From assembly GCA_028277485.1 (NCBI GenBank), contig JANQGE010000117.1, forward strand, positions 1-64,000: DNA of 64,000 nt, read 5' to 3'. Shown piece by piece: positions 42,901 through 53,160 of the stretch. Numbering within the stretch: the stretch's first letter is position 1; each line of letters starts with the position of its first letter. The notes beneath the pieces were generated by a model. It saw only the letters and a program-made list of their open reading frames with translations. It was not told where the DNA came from and searched no databases. This DNA comes from Chlorobium sp. Its GTDB lineage: Bacteria; Bacteroidota; Chlorobiia; Chlorobiales; Chlorobiaceae. Position numbers and translations under genes: made by a program.

Positions 42901-43902
42901 ATGACAAACGAGGGGTATCACCGCCCGGTGATGGTGCGTGAAGTTGTTGCGTTGCTGGTCAGACGTGCGGGCATATATGTTGACGGTACTCTCGGCGGTG
43001 CCGGACATTCGCTGGCCATCCTGCAGGCTTTGCGGGAGGATGGTTTTGAAAGGGACTCTTTTCTCATAGGTATTGATCAGGACCGTTTTGCGATCGGCGA
43101 GGCCGAAAACAAACTTGCACCCTTGCATGAAAGGGTAAGGCTTGTGCAAGGAAATTTTCGGGATATTGCGGGCATTGTGAAGGATGTCAGAGACAGCGGG
43201 CTGCCGGGTATGACGGTTGCGGGAATTGTTCTGGATCTTGGGGTTTCTTCCTTTCAGATCGATACCCCGGAACGGGGGTTCAGTTACCTTCGTGCCGGGC
43301 CCCTGGACATGAGAATGAATCCGGAGGGAGAGCTGTCGGCATCGGATATCGTCAACACATACGAGGAGCGGGAGCTGGCCGATATTTTTTTCAGGTACGG
43401 TGAAGAAAAAAAAAGCCGCAGGATTGCCGGTGCTGTATGTGCATGGCGCAGGGAGCGTGGCGGTATAAACAGTACGGAGGAGCTTGCGTCCATTGTCAGG
43501 CATGCGGTAAAAGAGCCTGAACAGCAGATAAAAACCCTTGCCAGAGTTTTTCAGGCGTTGCGGGTGGCGGTGAATGATGAGCTTGGGGTACTTGAGGCGG
43601 TGTTGAAAAATGGTGTGGAGTGTCTCGGTCTGCTTGGAAGGATGGCTGTGATCAGCTACCACTCCCTTGAGGACAGGATGGTTAAGCAGTTTTTCAGACA
43701 GCTTGCAACTGATGATTGGGGGCCGCGAGGGGTGGGCCTTCGCGAACCCCTGCACAGGGCTGCCTTCAGGCTTGTTACCCGTAAACCGGTGGTGGCTGGT
43801 GACGAGGAAGTTGAGAGAAATTCACGTGCAAGGAGCGCAAAGCTTCGGGTTATTGAAAAACAGGCGTCTCTTGTCGAGAGTCCCGGCAATGTCTGGACAT
43901 GA
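42901..43902 (+). CDS. rsmH: 16S rRNA (cytosine-1402-N4)-methyltransferase
   Basis: 333 residues with the AdoMet motif YVDGTLGGAGHSLAIL, IDQDRFAI, VLDLGVSSFQID, GFSYLRAGPLDMRMN, and the late LEDRMVKQFF and RSAKLRVIE parts. It methylates N4 of C1402 in the ribosomal P site. ATG 42901 matches the usual HRPVM start region (YHRPVMVREV). It lies 19 bp after mraZ and overlaps the next gene as ATGA. Confidence 0.93.
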   Translation: MTNEGYHRPVMVREVVALLVRRAGIYVDGTLGGAGHSLAILQALREDGFERDSFLIGIDQDRFAIGEAENKLAPLHERVRLVQGNFRDIAGIVKDVRDSGLPGMTVAGIVLDLGVSSFQIDTPERGFSYLRAGPLDMRMNPEGELSASDIVNTYEERELADIFFRYGEEKKSRRIAGAVCAWRRERGGINSTEELASIVRHAVKEPEQQIKTLARVFQALRVAVNDELGVLEAVLKNGVECLGLLGRMAVISYHSLEDRMVKQFFRQLATDDWGPRGVGLREPLHRAAFRLVTRKPVVAGDEEVERNSRARSAKLRVIEKQASLVESPGNVWT

Positions 43903-44462
43903 GTGTTTCCGGGCATGTCACCCAGAGAAGTGATCGGAGCGTGCAGCATGATTGGCAGAGATGCCCAAAAAAGACTATGCAGGAGGACAAGGTGAAAGAG
44001 AATGCCGGGAAACAGGCGACCTACCTTTCCATGATGAAAGAGGCGATGCTGAGATTCCAGCCCCGGAAGCTTGTTTTTGTCGGGGTCGGGGAGCGAAGAA
44101 AGATGACGGAGGAGGTTCATGTAGCGGAACCTTTTCGGTTCACAAATGGAAGATCGGATCGTGTAAGCGGCACGCCGAAAAAGCTGTTCAATGTGAGTGC
44201 TGTTCTTCGCTTGCGTACTTTTGCATACCTTATCGCCGCGACCGTGCTTTTTGTTGTCTATATCAATAACCTGCTGACGATTAATGCGCTCTCCAGGGAA
44301 AACGAACGGCTGCGGGAAAATATCGGGATCAGCCGAAGCATCAATGCAGCTCTTGAGCTTGAACTCCAGGAACTGCACACAATCCATAAGATATCAGGAA
44401 AGGCGGAACAGATGGGGTTGAAGACCCGCATAACTCCCGCGGTAAAAATCAGCGGAGAATAA
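43899..44462 (+). CDS. ftsL: FtsL-like cell division protein
   Basis: 187 residues with one membrane helix (about 111-127, FAYLIAATVLFVVYINNL), followed by a coiled coil with heptad leucines (LSRENERLRENIGISRSINAALELELQELH) as in FtsL/DivIC. The long cytoplasmic N-terminus of about 105 residues is larger than in E. coli FtsL (121 residues total). The start ATG overlaps the rsmH TGA as ATGA; MQEDKV at 43977 is an alternative. Position between rsmH and ftsI supports the call. Confidence 0.78.
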   Translation: MSVSGHVTQRSDRSVQHDWQRCPKKTMQEDKVKENAGKQATYLSMMKEAMLRFQPRKLVFVGVGERRKMTEEVHVAEPFRFTNGRSDRVSGTPKKLFNVSAVLRLRTFAYLIAATVLFVVYINNLLTINALSRENERLRENIGISRSINAALELELQELHTIHKISGKAEQMGLKTRITPAVKISGE

Positions 44463-44481
44463 CCCAAGGCAGGCGGGTACT

Positions 44482-46491
44482 ATGAGCACGCAACGGCATA
44501 CCGGGTTGTCGGGAAGAGAGGCCGGAAGGGAGTTCGGGTGGCGTCTGGCTGCCGTTGTGCTTCTGTTTGCCTTGTTTCTTATGGTGATTGTTGTAAAGCT
44601 TCTGGGCATTCAGGTTATCAATGTCCAGGAGTACAAAACCATGGCCACGAGGCAGCATGAGCGGGAAGTTGCTGAGCAGGCAAAGCGGGGAGGGATTGTT
44701 GACCGTTCGGGGAGCCGCCTTGCCGAAAGTATCCAGAAAATCTCGTTTTATGCCGATCCTTACCGTGTCCGCAATACCCCTGTAAAGGTAAACGGGATAA
44801 GGGATACGGTCAGTAAGGTATCCGATGTTGCTGCGGTGTTTGCCCGTCATTTCGGCAAAAGCAGGAATTACTACATCCGAAAGCTTCGGAAAAACAGCCG
44901 TTTTGTCTGGATGGAACGAGCTGTTCCGATTGCCCGTGCACAGGAATTTATGGATACAACGGTTCCTGGCGTGGGTTATGAAAAAGAACAGCAGCGGTAC
45001 TATCTGAATATCGCATCCCAGGTTATTGGCTTGACAGACAGGGATAACTGCGGTATCAGCGGTCTGGAAAAGAAGTATCATGAGGAGCTGCAGGGGCATG
45101 ACGGCATAAAGGTATTTCAGCGTTCCGCTACCGGAGAAAGGTTTCTCGCCGCCGGAGAAGAGCAGATTGATGCACGGGAAGGGTTGAGCATTCAACTGAC
45201 GATTGATGCCAATATTCAGGCTATCATGGAGGATGAGCTGCACAAAGCGGTTAATGAGTTCAAGGCGAAGGCTGCGACAGGTGTCATTATGGAGGTTGCG
45301 ACAGGCAAAATACTTGCCATGGCGAACTATCCGGCATTCAACATGAACAACCGCGGCAGCTATCGTCCGGAGATGGCAAGGAACCGTGCGGTTACCGATG
45401 CTTTCGAGCCGGGGTCGACGTTCAAGGTGGTCATGGCGTGCGCAGCTACGGAGGTGCTCCGCCGGACAGCGGAAGATACGCTTGAGGCCCACAACGGTAA
45501 GCTGGTTGTCTCCCGGCGCGTCATAAGGGATCATGAGAAGTTCGAGCACATGACGTTCCGCGAGGCTATGGTGCACTCGAGCAATATCATTGCGGCCAAA
45601 ACCGCAATGGAACTCGGAGCGGAAACATTTTACGATTATGTCAAGCGTTTCGGTTTCGGTGAAAGAACCGGCATTGATATTATAGGGGAGGCTCAGGGGC
45701 TGTTGAGAAAACCGGAGGACTGGGATAGCACAACCCTGCCGTGGATGGGCTATGGATATGCGTTTACGGCAACGTCCATGCAGATCCTGCAGGCGTATGC
45801 GGTTGTTGCTAACGACGGTGTGATGATGCGTCCCTATATTGTAAACCGTATGCTGGATCCTGAAGGGAATGTGGTCAGGGAGTTCAAGCCGAAAAAGGTG
45901 CGCCGGGTTGTAAAACCTGAAACAGCCGAATATGTAAGAAAAGAGTACCTGCAGCATGTTGTCGGAGAAGGGACTGGCAAGGCGGCGGCTATTCCCGGCG
46001 TGCCCGTGGCAGGCAAAACCGGAACGGCACAGAAACTGAAAAACGGCTCTTACCATCAGAGGGTTTATGTTTCTTCGTTTGCGGGATTTTACCCGGTGGA
46101 CAATCCAAAGGTTGCGGCGATTGTTGTGATCGATGAGCCGAAAACCGCATACTATGCGAGTATGGTTGCAGCGCCGGTTTTTTCCCGTATCGGCCGCAGA
46201 ATGATTGCTTCATCTGAACGGCTGAAAGAACAGCTGGCAATAACCGTACCGGAGAAGCTGGCCCTTGATACCCTGAAAGCGGTTGCCGTGCCTGAACTCA
46301 GCGGTCTACAGGGCCATGACGCAAGGCGCCTTCTGGAGTGGACAGGGCTCGTTATGGAATACGACGGCAGTTTAAAGGATGTTGTTACCGGGCAAGAGGT
46401 TGTCTCGGGGGCTATGGTCGATGCAGGTGCCTCGATAAAGGTTACTCTTGGGAAACCTGTTAAATCACAAGTGCACAACCGGATGCAATGA
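44482..46491 (+). CDS. ftsI: Septal peptidoglycan transpeptidase FtsI (PBP3) with a PASTA domain
   Basis: 669 residues: an N-terminal anchor (LAAVVLLFALFLMVIVVKLLG), a PBP dimerisation domain, and a penicillin-binding domain with SxxK (S312 in EPGSTFKVV), SSN (366-368, HSSNIIAAK) and KTG (512-514, GKTGTAQK). A C-terminal PASTA domain (about 595-660, VPELSGLQGHDARRLLEWTGLVM) resembles those in Firmicutes/Chlorobi FtsI rather than in E. coli. It cross-links septal peptidoglycan with FtsW. Confidence 0.93.
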   Translation: MSTQRHTGLSGREAGREFGWRLAAVVLLFALFLMVIVVKLLGIQVINVQEYKTMATRQHEREVAEQAKRGGIVDRSGSRLAESIQKISFYADPYRVRNTPVKVNGIRDTVSKVSDVAAVFARHFGKSRNYYIRKLRKNSRFVWMERAVPIARAQEFMDTTVPGVGYEKEQQRYYLNIASQVIGLTDRDNCGISGLEKKYHEELQGHDGIKVFQRSATGERFLAAGEEQIDAREGLSIQLTIDANIQAIMEDELHKAVNEFKAKAATGVIMEVATGKILAMANYPAFNMNNRGSYRPEMARNRAVTDAFEPGSTFKVVMACAATEVLRRTAEDTLEAHNGKLVVSRRVIRDHEKFEHMTFREAMVHSSNIIAAKTAMELGAETFYDYVKRFGFGERTGIDIIGEAQGLLRKPEDWDSTTLPWMGYGYAFTATSMQILQAYAVVANDGVMMRPYIVNRMLDPEGNVVREFKPKKVRRVVKPETAEYVRKEYLQHVVGEGTGKAAAIPGVPVAGKTGTAQKLKNGSYHQRVYVSSFAGFYPVDNPKVAAIVVIDEPKTAYYASMVAAPVFSRIGRRMIASSERLKEQLAITVPEKLALDTLKAVAVPELSGLQGHDARRLLEWTGLVMEYDGSLKDVVTGQEVVSGAMVDAGASIKVTLGKPVKSQVHNRMQ

Positions 46492-46503
46492 GAGGGAGCG
46501 TGG

Positions 46504-48015
46504 ATGATAGCGTTGGGGGTGTTGTTGGGACGGCTGGATGTTTCGTCCATTGAAGGCGAAGTTCAGCCTGGCATGCGAATCGAAAGGATAACTTCCGACT
46601 CACGTGCCGTTACGAGAGGAGCGTTGTTTAATGCGGTAAAAGGTTTCGTAACCGACGGCCACCGCTTTATCGGGGACGCTGTCTGTAAAGGGGCCGCGGT
46701 TGTTGTCTGTGAAGAACTTCCCGAAAGTCCGGGCGAAGAGTGTATCTATATTGTTGTGCCGGATTCCCGAAAGGCTATGGCACAAATTGCAAAGGCGTTT
46801 TACCGCGACTCGTCTGACAGGCTGCAGATTATCGGTGTTACCGGTACCAACGGTAAAACAACGACGGCACGTTTTATAACCGCTATGCTGAATGACTGCG
46901 GCATCGGGACGGGGTATATCGGTACAGGTCTGGTGCTTGCAGGAGAGGAGGCTATACCTGTCGAGAGGACGACTCCCGAAGCGGAAGAACTTCACCGTCT
47001 TTTTTTGATGATGGTCGAGCAGGGATGTAGGGCTGTAGTGATGGAGGTTTCCTCTCACGCGCTGGTTTTGCAAAGGACATACGGGATTGTTTTTACCGGA
47101 GCTGTTTTTACAAATCTGACGCAGGATCATCTTGATTTCCATCATACAATGGAAAAGTATGCTGCGGCAAAGAGAACGCTGTTCAGCAATCTGGCACCCG
47201 GAGGGTTTATCGTTATCAATGCCGACGATCCTTACGGAGAGTTCATGGCCGGGAATCAGGAGAATACAAGGCTGTATTGCTGCACGGTCGGGGGTAAAAA
47301 GTTTACCTGCAACCGGGGAAAAGAGATCAGGGCAAAGGTGATCGAGGCGGGCATGAACCGGACACAGGTGGAAGTAGAGGCGGAAGGCCGATCTTATCAC
47401 GGTATTGTTAAACTGCCGGGCCTGTATAACGTCATGAACATGCTGGAGAGCTTCGGGTCGGGTGTGGCCATGGGGCTGCAACCTGAAAAAGTTATCCGCA
47501 GTCTTTCCTCGGCCTCTCCTGTGGAGGGCCGCATGGAGATGGTCAGGGGTGCGGCCGGTGATTACTGTGCGGTTGTGGATTATGCGCATACGCCGGACGC
47601 CCTCGATAAAGTGATCGGGGCGCTCAACGCCTTGAAGCCGAAGGGAGCGGAGCTTATCGTTGTATTTGGCTGCGGGGGAAACCGTGACAGGCAAAAACGC
47701 CCCAAAATGGGAGAAATTGTCTCCCGGGGAGCTGACAGGCTTATCATTACTTCCGATAACCCGAGAGACGAAGATCCCCGAAACATTATGGATCATATCG
47801 CCAAAGGCGTATCTTCGGGGAGCTACATGCGGTTTGGTGACCGCGCCGAAGCGATCCGCTGCGGGGTGAATCTCATGAAAAAGGGCGATATTCTGCTTGT
47901 TGCCGGAAAAGGGCATGAGAAATATCAGGAGATTGCAGGAGTGCGCAGGTACTTTTCCGACCGGGAAACAGCAAAAGAAGCTTTGCTGGCAAGGAGTAAC
48001 GGGAAGCGGAGATGA
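46504..48015 (+). CDS. murE: UDP-MurNAc-L-Ala-D-Glu:meso-diaminopimelate ligase
   Basis: 503 residues with the Mur ligase ATP site GVTGTNGKTTTARFI and the VVDYAHTPDALDKVI motif. SDNPRDEDPRNI carries the DNPR signature of meso-DAP ligases (Lys-adding MurE has a different motif). It adds the third residue of the peptide stem, consistent with dapD in the same window. It overlaps murF by ATGA. Confidence 0.94.
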   Translation: MIALGVLLGRLDVSSIEGEVQPGMRIERITSDSRAVTRGALFNAVKGFVTDGHRFIGDAVCKGAAVVVCEELPESPGEECIYIVVPDSRKAMAQIAKAFYRDSSDRLQIIGVTGTNGKTTTARFITAMLNDCGIGTGYIGTGLVLAGEEAIPVERTTPEAEELHRLFLMMVEQGCRAVVMEVSSHALVLQRTYGIVFTGAVFTNLTQDHLDFHHTMEKYAAAKRTLFSNLAPGGFIVINADDPYGEFMAGNQENTRLYCCTVGGKKFTCNRGKEIRAKVIEAGMNRTQVEVEAEGRSYHGIVKLPGLYNVMNMLESFGSGVAMGLQPEKVIRSLSSASPVEGRMEMVRGAAGDYCAVVDYAHTPDALDKVIGALNALKPKGAELIVVFGCGGNRDRQKRPKMGEIVSRGADRLIITSDNPRDEDPRNIMDHIAKGVSSGSYMRFGDRAEAIRCGVNLMKKGDILLVAGKGHEKYQEIAGVRRYFSDRETAKEALLARSNGKRR

Positions 48016-49430
48016 ACGCCAGTTTACAGAGAGAGGACCTTGAAAAGGCAGGGAAGCTTGTGGGATTCACTCATGATGACCCGGCCATGTTTCCGGATCC
48101 TTCGGTCGTGATCGATTCCCGGAAAGTAACGGGCGGAGAAATATTTGTTGCCCTGCAGGGAGAGCATACGGACGGCCATAAGTTCATTCGCCAGGCGTTT
48201 GAACGTGGAGCAGTTTGCGCTGTTGTAAGCCGCGAGTGGTACAGTCACCAGGGAGAGCCGGCGCGTGAGGCAGGGTGCCGCTATATTGTGGCAAACGATA
48301 CGGTATCGGCAATGCAGCGGCTGGCGCATTTCTACCGGCGGAAATTCGGCATTCCGGTGATCGGTATAGGCGGGAGCAATGGAAAAACCACCACCAAGGA
48401 GATGACGGCATCGGTTCTCCGGAACCGTTACAGGGTTCATATGAGTGAGGGAAACCTCAACAACCATCTCGGAGTTCCGTTGACGCTTTTCGGGCTCCGC
48501 AAGGAACACAAGGTCGCCGTGGTTGAAATGGGGATCAACCATCCCGGTGAAATGGAACTGCTTGCCGGCATTGCAGCGCCGACGCACGGACTGTTAACCA
48601 ATGTAGGCCGCGAGCATCTCGAGTTTTTACGCGATCTGGACGGGGTCACCCATGCTGAAACCGCGCTTTACAGGTACCTGCGTGACCACAAGGGTGTTGT
48701 GTTCGTAAACCAGGGGGATGAGCGGCTTGCTATTGCGGCTGCCGGTCTTGAGGACACGGTTGCTTACGGTATACAGAAAGACGGGAGCAGCGTATGGGCT
48801 GAGGATATACGGATGGATGAGTCTGGTCGTACTGTCTTTACCCTGTGTTCACCCGCGGGGGCCGAACCGGTGACGCTGCTGATTGCCGGTCGTCACAATG
48901 TCACGAATGCGGTTGCCTCGGCAGCGGTAGGGGTTCATTTTGGACTGACTCTGGAGGAAATCCGTGAGGGGCTGGAGCGTTTTAAGCCGGCCAAAGGCTG
49001 GAAACGGCTGGAGTTTCAGGATGCCGGAGGCATTACCGTTGTGAATGATTCCTATAACGCCAATCCTGACTCCGTGCGTCGCGCACTTGACCTGTTATGC
49101 GAGCTTCCCGTTTCGGGAAAGCGGGTTGCGGTCATAGGGGATATGCTGGAACTGGGTGCAGTGAGCGCCCGGGAGCATGAGGGGATAGGCCGTTACATCG
49201 CCTCGCTCGATCGTCTTGATGCTCTGTATACTTTCGGAGAGCAGGCTGCGCTCTGCTGCAAGGCGGCCGGTGTCAAATGCTCCGGTCACTTCACGGACAG
49301 TGACCGGCTTCTCGGGGTTTTGAGTGCCTTGCTCGTGCCGGGGGATGTGCTCCTGCTGAAGGGATCAAGGAACATGAGGCTGGAAAGGCTCGCCGATGGC
49401 CTTATGCAGTCGTATGGATTGGAACAATAA
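48012..49430 (+). CDS. murF: UDP-N-acetylmuramoyl-tripeptide:D-Ala-D-Ala ligase
   Basis: 472 residues with IGIGGSNGKTTTKEMTASVL, MGINHPGEMELLAGIAAPTHGLLTNVG, GRHNVTNAVASAAVG, and NDSYNANPDSVRRALDLL. It attaches D-Ala-D-Ala to finish the UDP-MurNAc-pentapeptide. It starts inside the murE stop (ATGA), so translation is likely coupled. Confidence 0.94.
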   Translation: MNASLQREDLEKAGKLVGFTHDDPAMFPDPSVVIDSRKVTGGEIFVALQGEHTDGHKFIRQAFERGAVCAVVSREWYSHQGEPAREAGCRYIVANDTVSAMQRLAHFYRRKFGIPVIGIGGSNGKTTTKEMTASVLRNRYRVHMSEGNLNNHLGVPLTLFGLRKEHKVAVVEMGINHPGEMELLAGIAAPTHGLLTNVGREHLEFLRDLDGVTHAETALYRYLRDHKGVVFVNQGDERLAIAAAGLEDTVAYGIQKDGSSVWAEDIRMDESGRTVFTLCSPAGAEPVTLLIAGRHNVTNAVASAAVGVHFGLTLEEIREGLERFKPAKGWKRLEFQDAGGITVVNDSYNANPDSVRRALDLLCELPVSGKRVAVIGDMLELGAVSAREHEGIGRYIASLDRLDALYTFGEQAALCCKAAGVKCSGHFTDSDRLLGVLSALLVPGDVLLLKGSRNMRLERLADGLMQSYGLEQ

Positions 49431-49445
49431 ATCGTCTTTCTTTTT

Positions 49446-50555
49446 ATGCTGTACTACATTTTGCAATACATCAATGAAGTGTTTGACCCCCCCGGTTTCG
49501 GCGTTGTGGAATATATTACGTTCAGGGCCAGCGCTGCGGCGATTACCTCCCTGCTGATTACCATTCTTTCAGGACCGAAACTGATCCGGTACCTGAAATC
49601 GAAGTATGTCGAGCCGATCAAGGAAGAAGCACCGCCTGAGCACCGGCAGAAGCAGAAAGAGCTTCCTACAATGGGCGGCACGCTGATCATATTTTCCGTG
49701 CTTGTTTCCGGGCTTCTCTGGGCAAAGTTTGACGATCCCTATGTCTGGCTTATTCTGGTCTCTATTCTCTGGATGGGCGCTATAGGCTTTATCGATGATT
49801 ACCGGAAAGTTGTGCTGAAAATCAAGGGGGGACTGGCTGCAAAATACAAGCTGATCGGCCAGGTTTCGCTCGGCTTGTTTGTCGGATTCTATACCTGGTA
49901 TGATCCGGCATTTTCCGTGCTCATGACAGAAACAACGATTCCGTTTTTCAAGGATCTGATGATCGATTACGGCTGGTGGTATATCCCGCTCGTGGTCTTT
50001 ATCATTACCGCCGTGTCCAATGCAGTGAATCTCACCGACGGCCTTGACGGTCTTGCAGCCGGGATTTCAGGGATTGTTGTGTTCGGCCTTGGCGGGTTTG
50101 CCTATCTTACAGGCAACTCGGTCTATGCCAAATACCTTAATATCGCCTATGTTCCCGGGGGAGGTGAGGTGGCGATAGTCAGCATGGCGATTGTTATGGC
50201 ATGCGTTGGGTTTCTCTGGTTCAACTCTCATCCTGCCGAGATTTTCATGGGCGACACCGGGGCGCTGGCTCTTGGCAGCGCCATAGCGGTGATCGCACTG
50301 CTTATAAAAAAAGAGCTGCTTCTGCCGGTACTTGCCGGGACATTTTTTCTTGAAACGCTGTCCGTTTCGCTGCAGGTTGCCTGGTTCAAGTTTACAAAAT
50401 GGCGGTTCGGTGAGGGGCAGCGCATATTTCTTATGGCTCCCCTCCATCACCACTACCAGATGAAAGGATGGGCGGAAGAGAAAATTGTCATAAGGTTCTG
50501 GATCGTTACACTACTGTTTTTCCTGGCCAGCCTGATGACGTTAAAACTGAGGTGA
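49446..50555 (+). CDS. mraY: Phospho-N-acetylmuramoyl-pentapeptide transferase
   Basis: 369 residues with about ten membrane helices. It has the MraY motifs [40 protein letters not shown] (catalytic Asp), [17 protein letters not shown] and [22 protein letters not shown]. It moves the MurNAc-pentapeptide phosphate onto undecaprenyl phosphate, giving lipid I. Confidence 0.95.
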   Translation: MLYYILQYINEVFDPPGFGVVEYITFRASAAAITSLLITILSGPKLIRYLKSKYVEPIKEEAPPEHRQKQKELPTMGGTLIIFSVLVSGLLWAKFDDPYVWLILVSILWMGAIGFIDDYRKVVLKIKGGLAAKYKLIGQVSLGLFVGFYTWYDPAFSVLMTETTIPFFKDLMIDYGWWYIPLVVFIITAVSNAVNLTDGLDGLAAGISGIVVFGLGGFAYLTGNSVYAKYLNIAYVPGGGEVAIVSMAIVMACVGFLWFNSHPAEIFMGDTGALALGSAIAVIALLIKKELLLPVLAGTFFLETLSVSLQVAWFKFTKWRFGEGQRIFLMAPLHHHYQMKGWAEEKIVIRFWIVTLLFFLASLMTLKLR

Positions 50556-51958
50556 GCGTGGACGCTGAAGGGATAAACGGGAAACGCATCAGCATCATCG
50601 GCGCGAAACGCAGCGGTATCGCGGCTGCATTGCTGCTTCACAGACACGGGGCTTCGGTTTTTGTCAGCGACAGTGAGCCGTTCGGAGAGCATGAGCGCGG
50701 CCTTCTTGAACAAAGCGGTATTTCCTGTGAAGAGGGAGGCCATACCGGGAAGGTACTCGAAGCGGATTTCTGTGTCCTCAGCCCCGGTGTTCCGCCTCAT
50801 GTTCCGGTTATCCGGCTTCTGGAAGACAAAGGTATCGCACTGTTCAGCGAGATCGAGGCGGCGTCCTGGTTCTGTTCTGCACGCATCATCGGTATTACCG
50901 GAACGGACGGCAAAACAACGACGGCGACGCTCGTGGCGGCAATATGCAATGCCGAGGCCGCAGTCCGGGATTACAAGGTGTTCGGCGTGGGCAACATCGG
51001 TGTTCCCTTCTCTTCCCTTGTTGGGGAAATGAACAAACGGGATATCGCGGTTGTCGAACTCAGCAGCTATCAGCTCGAACGGTGTGAAACTTTCAGGCCG
51101 GACGTTGCGGTCATCACAAATATCATGCCGGACCACCTCGACCGGTACGGGGGAAGCATGCAGCGGTACGCAGAGGCGAAGTACAGGATTTACGCAAGAC
51201 AGCGCAGGCCGGACAGTCTGGTATACAATTTCGACAACGAACTGCTGCGGGTTCATTTCCGCAACAGGGAAGATTTCTGCCCTGTGCTTGTGCCTTTCGG
51301 GGTGGACAAGGTGCAGGTTGCCTCGGCAGGCGGAAGGTATGCAACGGTGGACGGAGAGTGGCTGACAACAGTTGTCGATGGTAAGGAGGAAAGGGTTATC
51401 AGCAAGGCTGACCTGTTCAAACGGAGTTTCAGAGGGCGCCATAACCTTGAAAACGCCCTGGCAGCGGTTGCTGCCGTCAAGGCTGTAGGTTTAGAGGGTT
51501 CAGTGATCCGGAAGGCACTCGGGGAGTTTAGCGGCGTCGAACACCGCCAGGAGTATGTCGGGACAGTTCACGGCGTTGACTGGATCAACGATTCCAAGGC
51601 AACGAACCTGAACGCTCTCCGCCAAGCGCTCGACGCTACACCCGGAAGGCTGGTGCTGATTGCGGGGGGGCGTGATAAAGGAGGAGACTTCGGCGACCTT
51701 CAGGAGGTTGTGCGGGAAAAGGTGTCGGTGCTTGTGGCTTTTGGTGAGTCGGGGGAGAAACTCGCCGCAGCGTTCGGCTCTGTCACCAGGGTCGTTCAGG
51801 CAGGCTCGCTTGACAAGGCAGTAAAACAAGCCTTGCAGTATGCCATCCCCGGTGATACTGTTCTTTTTTCACCTGGTTGTTCGAGCTTTGATATGTTTGA
51901 GAATTTTGAGGTAAGGGGGATGATGTTCAAAAAACATGTCCGGGAGATGGCCGAATGA
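50552..51958 (+). CDS. murD: UDP-N-acetylmuramoyl-L-alanine:D-glutamate ligase
   Basis: 468 residues from a GTG that overlaps the mraY stop as GTGA. Motifs: [20 protein letters not shown], the ATP site [41 protein letters not shown], and [13 protein letters not shown] with [12 protein letters not shown]. It adds D-Glu to UDP-MurNAc-L-Ala. A second GTG at 50558 is 2 codons on; the longer open frame inside mraY is not used. Confidence 0.92.
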   Translation: MSVDAEGINGKRISIIGAKRSGIAAALLLHRHGASVFVSDSEPFGEHERGLLEQSGISCEEGGHTGKVLEADFCVLSPGVPPHVPVIRLLEDKGIALFSEIEAASWFCSARIIGITGTDGKTTTATLVAAICNAEAAVRDYKVFGVGNIGVPFSSLVGEMNKRDIAVVELSSYQLERCETFRPDVAVITNIMPDHLDRYGGSMQRYAEAKYRIYARQRRPDSLVYNFDNELLRVHFRNREDFCPVLVPFGVDKVQVASAGGRYATVDGEWLTTVVDGKEERVISKADLFKRSFRGRHNLENALAAVAAVKAVGLEGSVIRKALGEFSGVEHRQEYVGTVHGVDWINDSKATNLNALRQALDATPGRLVLIAGGRDKGGDFGDLQEVVREKVSVLVAFGESGEKLAAAFGSVTRVVQAGSLDKAVKQALQYAIPGDTVLFSPGCSSFDMFENFEVRGMMFKKHVREMAE

Positions 51959-53160
51959 GACAATGGGGCGAAGCACTGGAACAACCTGAATTACTTTCGG
52001 GCAATCCCGACCGGCACCCGTTCGAGGCAAAGAGTATTGCGGGCAAGCTGCTGCTGTTTATTGTTGTGCTGTTGATGTGCATCGGTATTCTTGTTGTTTA
52101 CAGCAGCGGTGCCGGATGGGCCCAGAGGAAGTTTTCGAACCCGGAGTACTTTTTGTGGAGACAGGTGGTTTTTTCGCTGCTCGGAGTTATCACCGTCATC
52201 GTGTTTTCGTCTATCGATTATCTGATTTTCAAGAAGCTCAGCAAGTTTCTACTGTTCCTGAGCATCTTTCTGCTTGCGATGCTGTTGTTTCTCAAGTTCA
52301 TGGGGGTTATCAAAGGTGCAGCCCGCTGGATCCAGTTAGGGCCGGTAAGTTTCCAGGTATCTGATTTCGCCAAGTACGCCCTGATTTTTCATTTCGCCCG
52401 TCTGATAACCGACAAGCGGGATTTTATTAAGGACCTCAACAACAGTTACTATCCATTGCTTACCCTGCTGCTGGGGGTCGTGGCGCTCATTGCTTTTGCC
52501 CCGAACTTCAGTACGGCTTCTCTTGTGGCAGCCATCGGTTTTACGATGATGTTTCTTGGCGGGGTCCGAATCAAGCACCTGTTGGTAACAGCTATCCCGT
52601 TGATTCCTGCGGCCGCTGTATTCGCGGTTGCCCAGCCTTACAGGGTTGCAAGGCTGTTATCGTTTTTCAACTGGGGCGATGAACAGCATCTTTCCTACCA
52701 GGTACGGCAGGCGCTTATCGGCCTTGGCAACGGGGGATTGTTCGGGCTTGGTATCGGAGAAAGCAAACAGCGGGAGCTTTTTCTGCCGCTCTCTTACAAC
52801 GATTTTGTTTATGTGATTATCGGTGAGGAGTTTGGTTTTGTCGGTGCAGTTGCCGTCCTCGTGCTCTTTGCCGCCTTTTTTGTCTGCGGCCTGATCATCG
52901 CCAAGCGTGCAGTAGACAGGTTCGGCCGTTTTGTTGCGCTGGGCATTACCATTACCATCGTGCTGTATGCGCTTATTAATATGGCGGTTGCATGCCATAT
53001 ACTTCCCACGACAGGAGTTCCTCTGCCTTTTATCAGCTACGGAGGAACAGCGTTGCTTTTTAATTCGCTGGGTGTGGGAATCCTGATCAGTATTTCCAGG
53101 AAAAGGCATGCCAGACCGGGGCCTTCACCTGATACGGAGTTGAGCGGAGGTGCGGGATGA
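51955..53160 (+). CDS. ftsW: SEDS-family peptidoglycan glycosyltransferase FtsW
   Basis: 401 residues with about ten membrane helices. It has the SEDS pattern: QVVFSLLGVITVIVFS, KGAARWIQLGPVSFQVSDFAK, SYQVRQALIGLGNGGLFGLGIGESKQRELFLPLSYNDFVY, and LPFISYGGTALLFNSLGVGILISI. It polymerises septal glycan with FtsI. It is coupled to murD (ATGA) and to murG (ATGA). Confidence 0.93.
   Translation: MRQWGEALEQPELLSGNPDRHPFEAKSIAGKLLLFIVVLLMCIGILVVYSSGAGWAQRKFSNPEYFLWRQVVFSLLGVITVIVFSSIDYLIFKKLSKFLLFLSIFLLAMLLFLKFMGVIKGAARWIQLGPVSFQVSDFAKYALIFHFARLITDKRDFIKDLNNSYYPLLTLLLGVVALIAFAPNFSTASLVAAIGFTMMFLGGVRIKHLLVTAIPLIPAAAVFAVAQPYRVARLLSFFNWGDEQHLSYQVRQALIGLGNGGLFGLGIGESKQRELFLPLSYNDFVYVIIGEEFGFVGAVAVLVLFAAFFVCGLIIAKRAVDRFGRFVALGITITIVLYALINMAVACHILPTTGVPLPFISYGGTALLFNSLGVGILISISRKRHARPGPSPDTELSGGAG

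Noticed and set aside
43821..43832. CACGTG-containing sites (for example 43823, 46600, 57995) as further parS sites
   Set aside because: Flanking bases do not match the 16-bp parS palindrome.
44449..46056. 535-residue minus-strand open frame
   Set aside because: Lies entirely antisense to ftsI, whose catalytic motifs are complete; His/Arg-rich composition is typical of shadow frames.
46600..47916. 438-residue minus-strand open frame
   Set aside because: Antisense to murE; no domain seen.
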